Made by a program: the position numbers and the translations under genes
DNA from: Cellulomonas aerilata
GTDB taxonomy: Bacteria > Actinomycetota > Actinomycetes > Actinomycetales > Cellulomonadaceae
NCBI RefSeq assembly: GCF_007991755.1
Contig: NZ_BJYY01000007.1
Coordinates: 1-64,000, forward strand
DNA: 64,000 bases
Direction: 5' to 3'
Shown here: in pieces, positions 1 to 8,508 of the stretch
How the letters are laid out: each line of letters begins with the position of its first letter
Position numbering within the stretch: the stretch's first letter is position 1
The notes under the pieces: model-generated
The model's input: the letters and a program-made list of their open reading frames with translations, nothing else
Database searches by the model: none
What the model was told of the DNA's origin: nothing

Positions 1-1736
1 GGTGCGGCTCGCGGTCCGGCGGGACCCGGTCCGGTCGTCGGGTCGTCGGCCCCGACCGCCTGCGCGCCGGACGACGCCGCCTCGTCGGCCGTGGCCAGCC
101 TGCTCACGACCGGCATGGCCGGGACCTCCCGCGCAGGCCACGGGTCCCGTGACGGCGCCGGGTCGGGACCGTCCGCCAGGGACACGGGCTCGCGGCGGGG
201 GAGCAGGGGTCGCTCGTCGGCGTCGGGCAGGTCCCGCCCGGTCGACGGCTCGGCCGCGGCGTCACCGACGGTGGTCGGCGTCGCGCCCCACGACAGGGAC
301 GGGACGGCACCGTCGGACGGCGCCAGCGCCACGTGGTCGTCCGGCGCCTCGTCGAGGGGCGCCGGACCGTCCGCCGTGGTCAGGGACGCGCCGGGCACGG
401 GGGCCGGACCTCCCGGGCCGCCCGGCAGAGGGGCGGACGCCGATCGACCCGCAGCCCCGGGCCCGGTCGCCGCACGCTGCACCGACGCCGCCGGCACCGG
501 TCCTGGCGTCAGGCGTCGGGCCGGTGCGTCCAGGGAGGCACGGAGGATGTCGACGGTGGTCGGCGGCCACGACGCCGCACGTGGCGCCCCGGGCGTGATC
601 GACCGCGCCGCGGATCGCTGGACCGACGCGGTTGCGGGCATGCCGGGCACGGGGACCGGTGCGTGCGGATCCACGGCGGACGCCGCGTCGTCCCCGTCGG
701 ACCCGTGGGCTCCGCCCGTCGCCGACGGCTGGGCACCGCCGTCGGCCGAGGGCACGTCCACCGGATCCGCCCACGCCGGGGCCGGGGACGCGTGGGCCGC
801 GGACCCCTGGGCCGGCGGCAGGGCGTCGGACCACCACGACAGGGGCGCGCCGAGCCCGACCCGGCGTGGACCGCGTCCGGTCGCCGGTCCGGCGACGGTG
901 ACCGGCGCGGCCGGGCTGCGCTGCACGGGGGCGGCCGGGATGTCGACGTACGTGGCTCCCGCTGTCGCGGCGTCGCGCGCCGCCTCGGCGAGCGCCTGGC
1001 TCTGCGGCGAGGGCGCCGCCGGAGCCGAGTCCGCACCCGCCGCCGGCAGAGCTCCGGGTGCGGGGACCGCCTCGACGGCCAGGGGCGTCGGCGGACCGGT
1101 GGACGCGTCCGTCGTCGGGTCCAGGTCCACCCGGGGAGCCGGCCGCGGCTCGGGGCGCAGGGCACCGAGGGTCCGGACCGGGAGGTCTGCGCGCTGGGCG
1201 GTGACGAGCGGCAGGACGGTGTCCGAGGCGTCGCTTGGCGCGGCCGCCGGCTCCCGGGGCGACTGCGACCGCTGGACCGACGGGCCGGACGGCGGGACGT
1301 CGGGTACCGCAGCGCCCGCAGCGGCCCCGAGCATCGTGCGCTGCACGGAGGGCGCGCCGCTCGCTCCGGCGTCGGGAGGTCGAGCCAGCGTCAGCTCGGC
1401 CACGCCCGACGTGGTCCGCGGCGTTCCGGTGCCCGCTCCGTCGCCGTCCACGAGCCCGCCCGCGGCGTCCGCGGTCACCCCGTGGGCCATGCGGTGCGTG
1501 AGGGACGGGTCGGTCCACGCCGCCAGCGTGTGCCGTGCGCGGTCCACGCCGGAGACGAGCGCGAGGTCGGCGACCGTGCGCTGCAGGGGCGGGAGGAACG
1601 CCCACCCTGCAGGGGCCACGAGCGGCTCCCGGGCGTCGTCCGTACCGCGCCGGGGGACCGACGCCGGTGCGGACCGGCCTCCCGGGTCGGCCGCCGGGGG
1701 ACCCGCCGCGTCGTCGCGTCGCCAGGGCCACCGCAC
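1..1736 (-). CDS. eCIS-associated Ala/Pro-rich protein with repeated VQR motifs (3' end outside window)
   Basis: The minus-strand frame is open from a GTG at 1736 to the left edge, giving about 578 residues with no stop. An AGGAG sits about 11 nt upstream of the GTG, overlapping the end of the DUF6760 gene. The first ~75 residues contain an ordered stretch (PPLQRTVADLALVSGVDR, then an AAWTDPSLTHR segment). After that the protein is low-complexity Ala/Pro/Ser/Thr/Asp. Seven short QR motifs (one LQR, one AQR, five S/PVQR) lie near 1578, 1340, 1268, 1190, 920, 615 and 475. The same VQR motif occurs in the DUF4157 protein of this cluster. The context is a contractile injection system. Function is unknown; a scaffold, effector-loading or protease-substrate role is inference. 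Codon-position bias and protein-like composition favour this frame over the Arg-rich alternatives. Confidence 0.7.
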   Translation of the reverse strand, partial: MRWPWRRDDAAGPPAADPGGRSAPASVPRRGTDDAREPLVAPAGWAFLPPLQRTVADLALVSGVDRARHTLAAWTDPSLTHRMAHGVTADAAGGLVDGDGAGTGTPRTTSGVAELTLARPPDAGASGAPSVQRTMLGAAAGAAVPDVPPSGPSVQRSQSPREPAAAPSDASDTVLPLVTAQRADLPVRTLGALRPEPRPAPRVDLDPTTDASTGPPTPLAVEAVPAPGALPAAGADSAPAAPSPQSQALAEAARDAATAGATYVDIPAAPVQRSPAAPVTVAGPATGRGPRRVGLGAPLSWWSDALPPAQGSAAHASPAPAWADPVDVPSADGGAQPSATGGAHGSDGDDAASAVDPHAPVPVPGMPATASVQRSAARSITPGAPRAASWPPTTVDILRASLDAPARRLTPGPVPAASVQRAATGPGAAGRSASAPLPGGPGGPAPVPGASLTTADGPAPLDEAPDDHVALAPSDGAVPSLSWGATPTTVGDAAAEPSTGRDLPDADERPLLPRREPVSLADGPDPAPSRDPWPAREVPAMPVVSRLATADEAASSGAQAVGADDPTTGPGPAGPRAA

Positions 1737-1741
1737 GTCGG

Positions 1742-1900
1742 TCAGCGCTCCTGGCCGAGTCGGGTGTTGATGTCCGCGATCTCGGACACGTAGCGCAGCC
1801 GCTGACCGTGCTCGAGGTCGAGGATGTCGTCGAGCGCCCAGTGGAAGTGGTAGGCGACGTACGCGACCTCCTGGTGGATCCGGTCGGGCGCGTACGTCAC
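1742..1900 (-). CDS. DUF6760-type small eCIS protein
   Basis: A 52-aa protein starting at a GTG (1900) whose GTGA overlaps the stop of the preceding gene, so translation is probably coupled. It contains the conserved-looking core EEVAYVAYHFHW-like (here QEVAYVAYHFHWALDDILDL), followed by a short charged helix ending in NTRLGQER. I recall this as the DUF6760 family, which regularly sits next to tail tube and baseplate-chaperone genes in phage-tail-like systems. The molecular role is unknown. By size and position it may be a small assembly factor or tail-assembly-chaperone partner. Confidence 0.75.
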   Translation of the reverse strand: MTYAPDRIHQEVAYVAYHFHWALDDILDLEHGQRLRYVSEIADINTRLGQER

Positions 1901-2358
1901 GATTCCCCCAGGCGGCCACCGGCCAGGTCGACCGTGACCCGGTGCGAGCACTCGGGGCAGGTCACGGCGATGCGGGTGTGCCCCTCGGCGTTGATGCGGC
2001 GGTAGAGGTCCTGCAGGAAGGCGACGTCCGAGGCGAACATGTGCTCCACGACGTCGGAGCTGACGGCCGGTAGCGTGCCCAGCGAGGTGATGACGCGCCC
2101 GAGCAGCACGACGGTCGTATAGGCCGGGTTCTCCTGGACGCGCGCGTCGTACAGCGGCAGGAGCTCGTCCCGAGCCGTGGCCAGCCGCATCACGCCGGAC
2201 CGGTGCACCACGCCGTCCCGGTCGACGTACCCCCGGGGGAGCTCGAACCCGAACTCCGTGCGCAGCACGTCGCGGTCGTTCCAGCCGGTGTCCGGCTCGC
2301 GAGCCGGGGCGTCGTCGACGATCCCCGCCGCTGCGCCGCCGCGGATCCGCTGCATCAC
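1897..2358 (-). CDS. T4-type baseplate hub assembly chaperone-like protein
   Basis: A 153-aa protein beginning with adjacent GTG (2358) and ATG (2355) codons; either could be used. The core has the pattern of eCIS/phage-tail assembly proteins: an RTEFGFELPRGYVD opening, MRLATARDELLPLYD, then LLGRVITSLG and a helix VVEHMFASDVAFLQDLYRRI. The C-terminus carries a CPEC pair, possibly half of a zinc knuckle. Similar proteins are annotated as T4-family baseplate hub assembly chaperones. It sits between the tube gene (about 20 nt upstream) and the DUF6760 gene, with which it overlaps by 4 bp. A role in baseplate or tail assembly is family and context inference, not shown here. Confidence 0.7.
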   Translation of the reverse strand: MMQRIRGGAAAGIVDDAPAREPDTGWNDRDVLRTEFGFELPRGYVDRDGVVHRSGVMRLATARDELLPLYDARVQENPAYTTVVLLGRVITSLGTLPAVSSDVVEHMFASDVAFLQDLYRRINAEGHTRIAVTCPECSHRVTVDLAGGRLGES

Positions 2359-2377
2359 GCCACGACCCCGGACGTCG

Positions 2378-2821
2378 TCACGAGACCGACGACTCGTCGT
2401 AGCAGACGGTGAACTTCTCCGTCGCCTGCTCCGCCGCGCCGGCCTTCAGCGCATTGACCTCGACCTTCCTGACCCAGCAGTTGACGAAGTTGTATGTCTT
2501 GATCGTGCCTCCCTGATAGTCCAGCAGCGCGACCGATGCCGTTTTCCGGGACCCTGCGACATCGCCTTCGGTCACCTTCTTCAACCAGTCCGTGACCGTC
2601 TTGCTCTCGGTGAGGCCACGCGTGACGGTGAATTCTCCGGCCTTGGGCTTGCCGATCAGCTGGCGGACCACGTACTTGCCGTCGGACGTCTGCTGCTTGA
2701 GCTCGATCTTGTCGACCTCGCTGTTCAGGCCGCTGACCTCGGTGACCTTGGGGATCTGGATCCCGTCGATCGTCACGATGAAGCCGTTCGCGGCCGAGGA
2801 GTCATAGGTGTCAAGCGCCAC
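2378..2821 (-). CDS. eCIS inner tube protein (phage tail tube family)
   Basis: A 147-aa protein of the T4 gp19-like tail tube family, which forms the hexameric rings of the inner tube that the contracting sheath drives forward. The start is GTG at 2821 with an AGAAGGAG ribosome site 9 nt upstream. Family features seen are an early beta strand FIVTIDGIQIPKVTEVSGL, the central LKQQTSDGKYVVRQLIGKPK, the GEFTVTRGL strand and a C-terminal NCWVRKVEVNAL segment. Length is typical. It lies 30 nt downstream of the sheath gene, which is the usual sheath-tube order. Only one tube gene lies in the window; many eCIS have a second one elsewhere. Confidence 0.93.
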   Translation of the reverse strand: MALDTYDSSAANGFIVTIDGIQIPKVTEVSGLNSEVDKIELKQQTSDGKYVVRQLIGKPKAGEFTVTRGLTESKTVTDWLKKVTEGDVAGSRKTASVALLDYQGGTIKTYNFVNCWVRKVEVNALKAGAAEQATEKFTVCYDESSVS

Positions 2822-2851
2822 GACGTCACACTCCTTCTGCAGTCGTCCCGG

Positions 2852-4429
2852 TCACTCGTTGACCAGGCTGGTGCCGCCCGAGAACTGGGCGAGCTGGAAG
2901 ATGACGAACTCGGCGGGCTTGACCGGCGCGACGCCGACCTGGCACACGACCTGGCCGGCGTCGATGCCCTCGGCCGGGTTCGTCTCGGCATCGCACTTGA
3001 CGAAGAAGGCCTCGTCCGCGGTCAGGCCGAAGAGCGCGCCCTTGCGCCACTCGTTGACGAGGAAGGCGCTGATCGTGCGCCGGATCCGCGCCCACAGCAG
3101 GTGGTCGTTCGGCTCGAAGACGCTCCACTGGGTGCCCTGCAGGATCGACTCCTCCAGGTAGTTGAAGAGCCTGCGGACGCTGAGGTACCGCCACGCCGGG
3201 TCGCTGGACAGCGTGCGGGCGCCCCACACCCGCACCCCCCGGCCGCCGGGGAACGTGCGGATGCAGTTGACGCCGATGGGGTTGAGCAGCTCCTGCTCGG
3301 CCTTGGTGATCTGGGTCTGCAGCGTGATGACGCCGCGCAGGACCTCGTTCGCGGGTGCCTTGTGCACGCCCCGCTCGTCGTCGTTGCGCGCCCACACGCC
3401 GGCGACGTGGCCGGACGGCGGGACGAACCGGTTGGTGCCCGAGGCCGGGTCGAAGGTCTTCACCCACGGCCAGTACAGGGTCGCGAACTTGGAGTCGAAG
3501 TTGGTCTCCTCCGACCGCCACCTCTTGATCTGCTGCGGGCTGAGCTCGGGGGGTGCGTCCAGGATGGCCATGCGGTCGCCCATGAGCTCGCAGTGGTCGA
3601 CCATCGCACGCTGCACGGTGACGACCGCCTCGCGGTCGATGGCGCCCTGCTCGTAGGCGGCCATGAGGTCCGGGACGGCGACCATGGTCACCTCGTCCAC
3701 CGCCTCCAGCCCGCTGAAGCCGGTGCGCTCGGCGGCGTCGCCGACGTAGGCGTCCACGCTCAGGACGTCCGTGGATGGCGGCTCGGGCACGGGCTCGGGT
3801 GCCAACAGGCCGACCGTCACCTTGTCCGGCTTCATCAGCGCGCTGCCCGAGGCCGCCTCCTCGATGGTGACGACCTTCGACTCGGCGTTGACCTTGGTCG
3901 CCACGTTGTCGGGACCGCGCTTCGTGCTCACGTGGTCGAACGTCTCGGCGACCTTCCCGTCGACGTGCACCACCAGCTTGAAGTGGTCCTCGGGCGGGCT
4001 CTCCCCGCCGGCGTCCGTCACCTCGACGCTGACCGAGCGGGACGCGGACGTGCCCTGGGCGGTGACCCGGTACCCGCTGAGCATGGCCGTCGGCGGCGGC
4101 GCGGTCCTGGACGGCACCTGCTTGGCCGGGCTGCCGTTGCCCCCGGCGCGGCCGGGCGAGCTCCCGTCGGGCCCGATCCGGACGATGTAGCAGTTGCCAC
4201 CGCCGTTGAGGAAGTAGCCGTAGACCGAGTGCGCCAGGTACGAGCCCGGGATGAAGTCGCCGAACTGCTCGGAGAACTGCGTCCAGTTGGACACCAGCGT
4301 CGGCTCGTTCACCGGGCCCTTCGCGGCGAGGCCGACGAATGCGGCGACGGCGGTGCCCACGCCCTCGATCGGTCGAGTCCCAGCCTCGACCTCCTGGACG
4401 TACACACCCGGGGACAGATAGGTCGGCAT
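2852..4429 (-). CDS. eCIS contractile tail sheath protein
   Basis: A 525-aa sheath subunit of the phage/eCIS tail sheath family. The sheath polymerises around the tube and contracts to fire it. The N-terminus MPTYLSPGVYVQEVEAGTRP is the classic sheath start, preceded by a strong GGAGGAG ribosome site. That fixes the start at 4429 rather than at upstream codons. A mid-protein segment (VDEVTMVAVPDLM, then MVDHCELMGDRMAILD) and the C-terminal half (CIRTFPGGRGVRVWGARTLS, the EESILQGTQWSVFEPND helix, the WARIRRTISAFLVNEW segment and FQLAQFSGGTS) match the conserved sheath core. The central part (about residues 150-250) is an inserted variable domain. It heads the sheath-tube segment and is separated from the upstream DUF4157 gene by 357 bp. 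Confidence 0.96.
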   Translation of the reverse strand: MPTYLSPGVYVQEVEAGTRPIEGVGTAVAAFVGLAAKGPVNEPTLVSNWTQFSEQFGDFIPGSYLAHSVYGYFLNGGGNCYIVRIGPDGSSPGRAGGNGSPAKQVPSRTAPPPTAMLSGYRVTAQGTSASRSVSVEVTDAGGESPPEDHFKLVVHVDGKVAETFDHVSTKRGPDNVATKVNAESKVVTIEEAASGSALMKPDKVTVGLLAPEPVPEPPSTDVLSVDAYVGDAAERTGFSGLEAVDEVTMVAVPDLMAAYEQGAIDREAVVTVQRAMVDHCELMGDRMAILDAPPELSPQQIKRWRSEETNFDSKFATLYWPWVKTFDPASGTNRFVPPSGHVAGVWARNDDERGVHKAPANEVLRGVITLQTQITKAEQELLNPIGVNCIRTFPGGRGVRVWGARTLSSDPAWRYLSVRRLFNYLEESILQGTQWSVFEPNDHLLWARIRRTISAFLVNEWRKGALFGLTADEAFFVKCDAETNPAEGIDAGQVVCQVGVAPVKPAEFVIFQLAQFSGGTSLVNE

Positions 4430-4786
4430 GTCGGTCTCCTCCAGCCCGGTGGCGTCGCTCGACGCCGCGACCAGGCTTGCGGCGTGCCTGGCCGAGGAGA
4501 ACGTCCCCTCGGCCGTCGACCGGGGTACTGAGTGCTGCCCTATCGGGCGGCCGGCCGCGAGGGCCGGGAGCCGCGCAGCAGCTCGCGCACGACACGCGGG
4601 GTGGGACGGGCGTGACGCAGCCCGGGACGGCGGCGGCGGCCGTCCCGAGGAGCGCGCGGCGACGGGCGGACGGGGACGTGAACCCGCGGCGGGGCGGTCC
4701 GCGCCGAGTGGTCCCGCCCGACGCTCAGGCGGAGCAGTCACGCCGAGCGGTCAGGGGGAGTGCTCAGGCGAGCGGGCGGAGAGCCG
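4430..4786 (-). other. Intergenic spacer between DUF4157 and sheath genes
   Basis: No convincing gene in 357 bp. It holds the hairpin at 4623-4647. A less GC-rich stretch around 4535-4560 could carry the promoter of the sheath-tube transcript, but no clear -35/-10 pair can be read. Just after the DUF4157 stop there are degenerate copies of a GCTCAGGCGAGC-like word. Confidence 0.4.
4623..4647 (-). terminator. Hairpin between DUF4157 and sheath genes
   Basis: A perfect 8-bp GC-rich inverted repeat (CGGGACGG / CCGTCCCG) with a 9-nt loop and no U-tract. It lies downstream of the DUF4157 stop and upstream of the sheath start. It may terminate or attenuate the upstream eCIS transcript. Confidence 0.4.
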
Positions 4787-5578
4787 TCAGGCGGACTCCT
4801 CCTGCTCCTCCTCGCCCTGCCGCTGCACGAAGGCGCCCTGCACCGGCTCCTCCTTCTGCTCCTCCTCCGGCGCGGCGTCGGCCCGCTGGACGAAGACGCC
4901 CTGCACGGACGTGTCCGCCACGTCCGTCGCCTCCCGCTGGACCGGGGCCCCGCCGGCACCGGGCGTGCCCGTCCGCGCCACCGTCGGCGCCGCCGTCGGT
5001 GCAGGCGCGGACATCGCCCGCTCCGCGGTGGCCGCGGCCTCGCGCTCGAAGCGGTCGGACGGGCTGCTGACCCGCACACCACCGCCCGTCGGTGTGCCGT
5101 CGACCGGCCCGCTGCGCTGCTGGACCACGTGGGTCAGCTCGTGGGCGAGCATCGTGCGGCCCTCGGTCGACCCCGGGTCGTATCGACCCCGCTGGAAGAC
5201 CACGTTGGAGCCCACCGTGTACGCGTGGGCGTCCACCGCCGCGGCGGAGCGGTGCGCCGCGTCGTCCGTGTGGACGCGGACGTCACCGAAGTCGGCGCCC
5301 AGCCGGGCCTCCATCTCCGTCCGGACAGGGGCGTCGAGCGCGCGTCCGCCGCCGGAGGAGACGACGTCCAGGACGGGGGACCGGCCCTCCTCGGAGAGGC
5401 CCGCGACACCGCGGTTGCCCACCGCCCGCTGGAGACGGAGCAGTCCCTGGGGTCCGACCACGTCGGCGCGACCCTCCGCGGCCGCCTGCCACAGCCGCCC
5501 GTCCGCGGCCTCGTCGACCCGCGCGCCGCGGGGCCGGACGGACTCGACGTCACCCTGGTCGTGCTCGTGGCGGTGCAT
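4787..5578 (-). CDS. DUF4157 domain protein with HExxH motif and C-terminal VQR repeats
   Basis: A 263-aa eCIS-associated protein. ATG at 5578 is chosen because an AGGGAG ribosome site precedes it. The DUF4157 domain (about residues 70-160) ends in MLAHELTHVVQQ, a zincin-like HELTH at residues 146-150. The preceding LGADFGDVRVHTD and HAYTVGSNVVF strands are also typical of the family. The C-terminal ~60 residues are acidic, with three VQR units: PVQREATD, a VQGVFVQR and a VQGAFVQR. DUF4157 domains are known in many eCIS loci and effectors. Proteolytic activity is not established; no third zinc ligand is obvious. The shared VQR motif links it to the protein at 1-1736. Confidence 0.85.
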   Translation of the reverse strand: MHRHEHDQGDVESVRPRGARVDEAADGRLWQAAAEGRADVVGPQGLLRLQRAVGNRGVAGLSEEGRSPVLDVVSSGGGRALDAPVRTEMEARLGADFGDVRVHTDDAAHRSAAAVDAHAYTVGSNVVFQRGRYDPGSTEGRTMLAHELTHVVQQRSGPVDGTPTGGGVRVSSPSDRFEREAAATAERAMSAPAPTAAPTVARTGTPGAGGAPVQREATDVADTSVQGVFVQRADAAPEEEQKEEPVQGAFVQRQGEEEQEESA

Positions 5579-5672
5579 GGTGGCTCCCTGTGCCGACGAT
5601 GGTCCGCTCCCGACGATGCGCCCGCACGCAGGGTGTCGCCAGCGTGCGGGTGCGTCCGTCGGGGAAGGCTCC

Positions 5673-5690
5673 GGTGCCCGATCGGGCACC
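5673..5690 (-). terminator. Hairpin just after the eCIS ATPase gene
   Basis: A perfect 18-nt palindrome (GGTGCCCGATCGGGCACC) starts 3 nt past the ATPase stop codon. It can form a 7-bp stem with a GATC loop. The position suggests a terminator or 3'-end processing hairpin. It resembles the hairpin at 12988-13003. Confidence 0.55.
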
Positions 5691-5693
5691 CGC

Positions 5694-7766
5694 TCAGGAC
5701 GTCGCGTGCAGCATGGGCCAGTACTCGCCGAACTCGCCGGGCAGGCACAGACGGCCGAGCTTGCGGTACTCCCGCTCCACGGCTGTCACCACGTGCGCCA
5801 TCGTCGCGACGCCGCCGTCCTCGGCGGCGAGGTAGGCGGCGGTGACGGCGGCCGACCGGATCGCCCCGCCCGCGAGCTCGAAGGACCGGGCGACGAACTC
5901 GAGGTCGACGCCGTCGGCCCGGGGGAGCCGCCGCCCGAGGCTGCGGTCCCACAGGGCGAGCCGGTGCGCCGGGTCGGGGAGCGGGAAGTCGACCAGGACG
6001 TCCAGACGCCGGGTGAACGCCTCGTCGATGTTGGCCCGCAGGTTGGTCGCCAGGATCACCAGCCCGTCGAAGGTTTCCATGCGCTGCAGCAGGTAGGCGC
6101 TCTCGATGTTCGCGTACCGGTCGTGGCTGTCCCGCACCTCGGACCGCCGGCCGAAGATCGCGTCGGCCTCGTCGAACAGCAGGACGCCGTTCACCTCGGC
6201 CGCCGCGGCGAAGATCCGCTCGAGGTTCTTCTCGGTCTCGCCGATGTACTTGTCCACCACCACGGCGAGGTTGACGACGTAGAGGTCCAGCCCGAGCTCC
6301 GCGGCGATCACCTCCGCCGACATCGTCTTGCCCGTGCCGCTGTCGCCGGTGAAGAGCGCCGCCACCCCCTTGCCGCGGCCTCCGCCGGGACGCATGGACC
6401 AGTCCGCGAGCACACGCTCGCGGTGCCGCGCGCGCAGGGCGACCTCGTGCAGCGCGACCAGCGGCCCCGGTGGGAGCACGAGGTCCTGCCACGTCACGGC
6501 GGGCTCGACGCGTCGGGCCATCCCGTCGAGCGCGGAGCCGTTCTCGGCCCGCGCGCCGGCCCGCAGGTGCTCGGGCGTGAGGCGCCCGTCCGGCTCCATC
6601 CGGGCCTGCTGCAGGGCCGACGCGGCGGCGCGCGCGACCTGCTCGGGGCGCAGCCGGAACGGGCCGACGGCGTCCTCCACGTCGAGCACGTGGTCGTCGC
6701 CGGTGGACGGGGCCGCGGCGCCGATCGACCGTCGCCACAGCCCGGCCCGCTCCCCGTGGGTGCTGGCGGGCACGTCGACGAGCAGGGGAGGGCGCGGGGT
6801 CCACCGCGGGTCCCAGGCACCGTGGCCGACGACGAGCAGGGGCGCGGGTGCGCACGCCAGCGCCTCGAGCAGCCACGGCTGCCCGGCGGCGGCCTCCACC
6901 GGCCCGGCGACCAGGCCGCCGTCGACCAGGCGCGCCTCGCGCGCCGCGACCCGCGCGACGCGCACGGCGTCCGGCTCCGCGACCAGCCGCTCGAGGTCCA
7001 CGACGACGGCGGCGCGACCCCGCTCGCGCAGGGCCTGTGCGGCCAGCAGGGCGCCGGACCCGGTCGCGCGCTCGCGCAGGTACGCCAGGTCGGCGCCGCG
7101 GCCCAGGGCGCGGGCCAGCGGCGCCGGGTCCCCCCACTCGACGTCCGTCGGGGAGCGCAGCACCGAGGCGAGCGCGGCGTCCGGGGCGTCGTCCCCGAGC
7201 AGGTGCGCGACGACCCGGTCCGGGGTCCGCAGCGCCCGGCTCAGGAACGGACGGTCGGGGTCGTCGACGACGACCAGGCCGCCGTGCACCAGCGGCCCGT
7301 GCGTCAGCCGGGAGCGCGCCCGGGCGTCCGCCAGCTCGACGCCGCACAGGGCCAGCGCGACCGCCACCGACGGTCGTCGCCGCGTGACGTCGTCGTTGAG
7401 GTAGCCGAACAGCTGGTCGAAGCGCGGGTCGAGGTCGCCGAGCAGCGCGACCACCAGCAGGTCCAGGTCGAGGGCGGTCAGGCCGAACGTCCGGGTGAGG
7501 TTCCGCAGCCGCACGGTCCCGCCGGCCGTCTCGGCGGCGTCGGCCTCCGCCTCGAGCGCCTCGACCCGCGCGCTGACCGGCCAGGACGGCGTCGGGTGCG
7601 GGCCGTGGAGGAGCCGGTCGACGGCGTCGTCGCTGAGGTAGAGGCCGCGGAACGGGTCGTCGGGCTGCGGGTCGGTGGACCGCCGCTCGGCGACCAGGAG
7701 GCGCACGCGCTCCTCGACCGCGGCCGCCCGGCCGAGCAGGTGGGCCGGACCGGACGACCCGGTCAC
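5694..7766 (-). CDS. eCIS AAA+ ATPase
   Basis: A 690-aa AAA+ protein of the kind found in nearly all eCIS loci, where it is thought to act in assembly or disassembly of the particle. The start is a GTG at 7766 whose GTGA overlaps the DUF4255 stop; the next residues TGSSGPAHLLGRAAAVEERV begin a helical N-terminal domain (1-420). The AAA module is C-terminal: Walker A GDSGTGKT at 474-481, the VVVDKYIGETEKNLE pore/second-helix region, Walker B LLFDEADAIFG with D532/E533, a sensor-1 ILATNLRANID and the arginine-finger region EAFTRRLD. Everything needed for ATP hydrolysis is present. A hairpin follows directly, so this may end the first eCIS transcript. Confidence 0.93.
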   Translation of the reverse strand: MTGSSGPAHLLGRAAAVEERVRLLVAERRSTDPQPDDPFRGLYLSDDAVDRLLHGPHPTPSWPVSARVEALEAEADAAETAGGTVRLRNLTRTFGLTALDLDLLVVALLGDLDPRFDQLFGYLNDDVTRRRPSVAVALALCGVELADARARSRLTHGPLVHGGLVVVDDPDRPFLSRALRTPDRVVAHLLGDDAPDAALASVLRSPTDVEWGDPAPLARALGRGADLAYLRERATGSGALLAAQALRERGRAAVVVDLERLVAEPDAVRVARVAAREARLVDGGLVAGPVEAAAGQPWLLEALACAPAPLLVVGHGAWDPRWTPRPPLLVDVPASTHGERAGLWRRSIGAAAPSTGDDHVLDVEDAVGPFRLRPEQVARAAASALQQARMEPDGRLTPEHLRAGARAENGSALDGMARRVEPAVTWQDLVLPPGPLVALHEVALRARHRERVLADWSMRPGGGRGKGVAALFTGDSGTGKTMSAEVIAAELGLDLYVVNLAVVVDKYIGETEKNLERIFAAAAEVNGVLLFDEADAIFGRRSEVRDSHDRYANIESAYLLQRMETFDGLVILATNLRANIDEAFTRRLDVLVDFPLPDPAHRLALWDRSLGRRLPRADGVDLEFVARSFELAGGAIRSAAVTAAYLAAEDGGVATMAHVVTAVEREYRKLGRLCLPGEFGEYWPMLHATS

Positions 7767-8506
7767 CCCGGCCGCCCCCGACCTCGCGTGCGGGGCGTCC
7801 GGCCGGGCGGCGGCGTGTCGTCCGGGGCGGCCTCGGCCGCCGACGCGGCGGTCGCGAGCGCCTCGGCGACGACGTCGGCGCCCGGCCGTGCGGGTGCCGG
7901 GCGGTGCACCCGCCGCGGCGCGTCGGACGACCCGCGGACGAGGTCCCGCATGGCGACGGACGGGCCCTGGGTGACCGGTGGTCCGACCGGGTAGACGATG
8001 CCGGTGTCGACCGGCGTGACGACCACGACGTCCAGGGACGGCTTGAGCTCGCCGCCGAGCGCGGACCAGACGTCGGCGAAGGCCCGGTCCTCCGGCGGCG
8101 GCAGGCCGACGGTGACCGGCACGCTGAGGCCGGTCGCGGCGAGCGGCCCGACGACGAGCGGCTCCGGGAGGGCCTCGTACCGCAGGAAGCTGCGCAGCAG
8201 GGAGTCCAGCAGGAGGTGCTCGTCCTCCGGGCGCTGGGTCCACGCGGTCACCAGGTACGACAGCTTGAAGTAGCGGGGGGCCGGCGTGCGCGAGGTCACG
8301 ACGCCGTCGGTCCGGTGCTCGGCCCAGCCCCTCTCCCGCCGGCGCAGGTCCTCGCGGATGTCGTAGAGGTACAGGTTCACGGTGGGCGTGTTGCGCCGGG
8401 CCGCCCAGTCCTTGGTCGGCGCGTCGAAGACCACCTCCACGTCGGCACCGGGGACCGCCTCCGAGCGGACGATCGACCTCAGCGCGGCGTCGACCTGGGC
8501 GATCAT
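7763..8506 (-). CDS. DUF4255 domain protein (Pvc16-like tail terminator)
   Basis: A 247-aa protein. The DUF4255 domain covers about residues 1-190: MIAQVDAALRSIVRSEAVPG, a VEVVFDAPTKDWAARRNTPT strand-turn, LYLYDIREDLRRRE, then YFKLSYLVTAWTQRPEDEH and LLDSLLRSFLRYE. This family caps the tail in PVC/Afp-like particles (Pvc16/Afp16), by established knowledge. The last ~55 residues are Pro/Ala-rich and probably disordered. It starts 2 nt after the lipoprotein stop and overlaps the ATPase start by 4 bp, so the three genes are translationally linked. The start is fixed by the conserved N-terminus. Confidence 0.9.
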   Translation of the reverse strand: MIAQVDAALRSIVRSEAVPGADVEVVFDAPTKDWAARRNTPTVNLYLYDIREDLRRRERGWAEHRTDGVVTSRTPAPRYFKLSYLVTAWTQRPEDEHLLLDSLLRSFLRYEALPEPLVVGPLAATGLSVPVTVGLPPPEDRAFADVWSALGGELKPSLDVVVVTPVDTGIVYPVGPPVTQGPSVAMRDLVRGSSDAPRRVHRPAPARPGADVVAEALATAASAAEAAPDDTPPPGRTPRTRGRGRPG

Positions 8507-8508
8507 CG

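Noticed and set aside
262-1793. Long open frames on both strands over the left edge (for example 91-1770 plus, 262-1731 minus)
   Set aside because: They are Arg/Gly/Pro-rich high-GC shadows. The remaining minus frame gives a protein-like sequence with a ribosome site and eCIS context.
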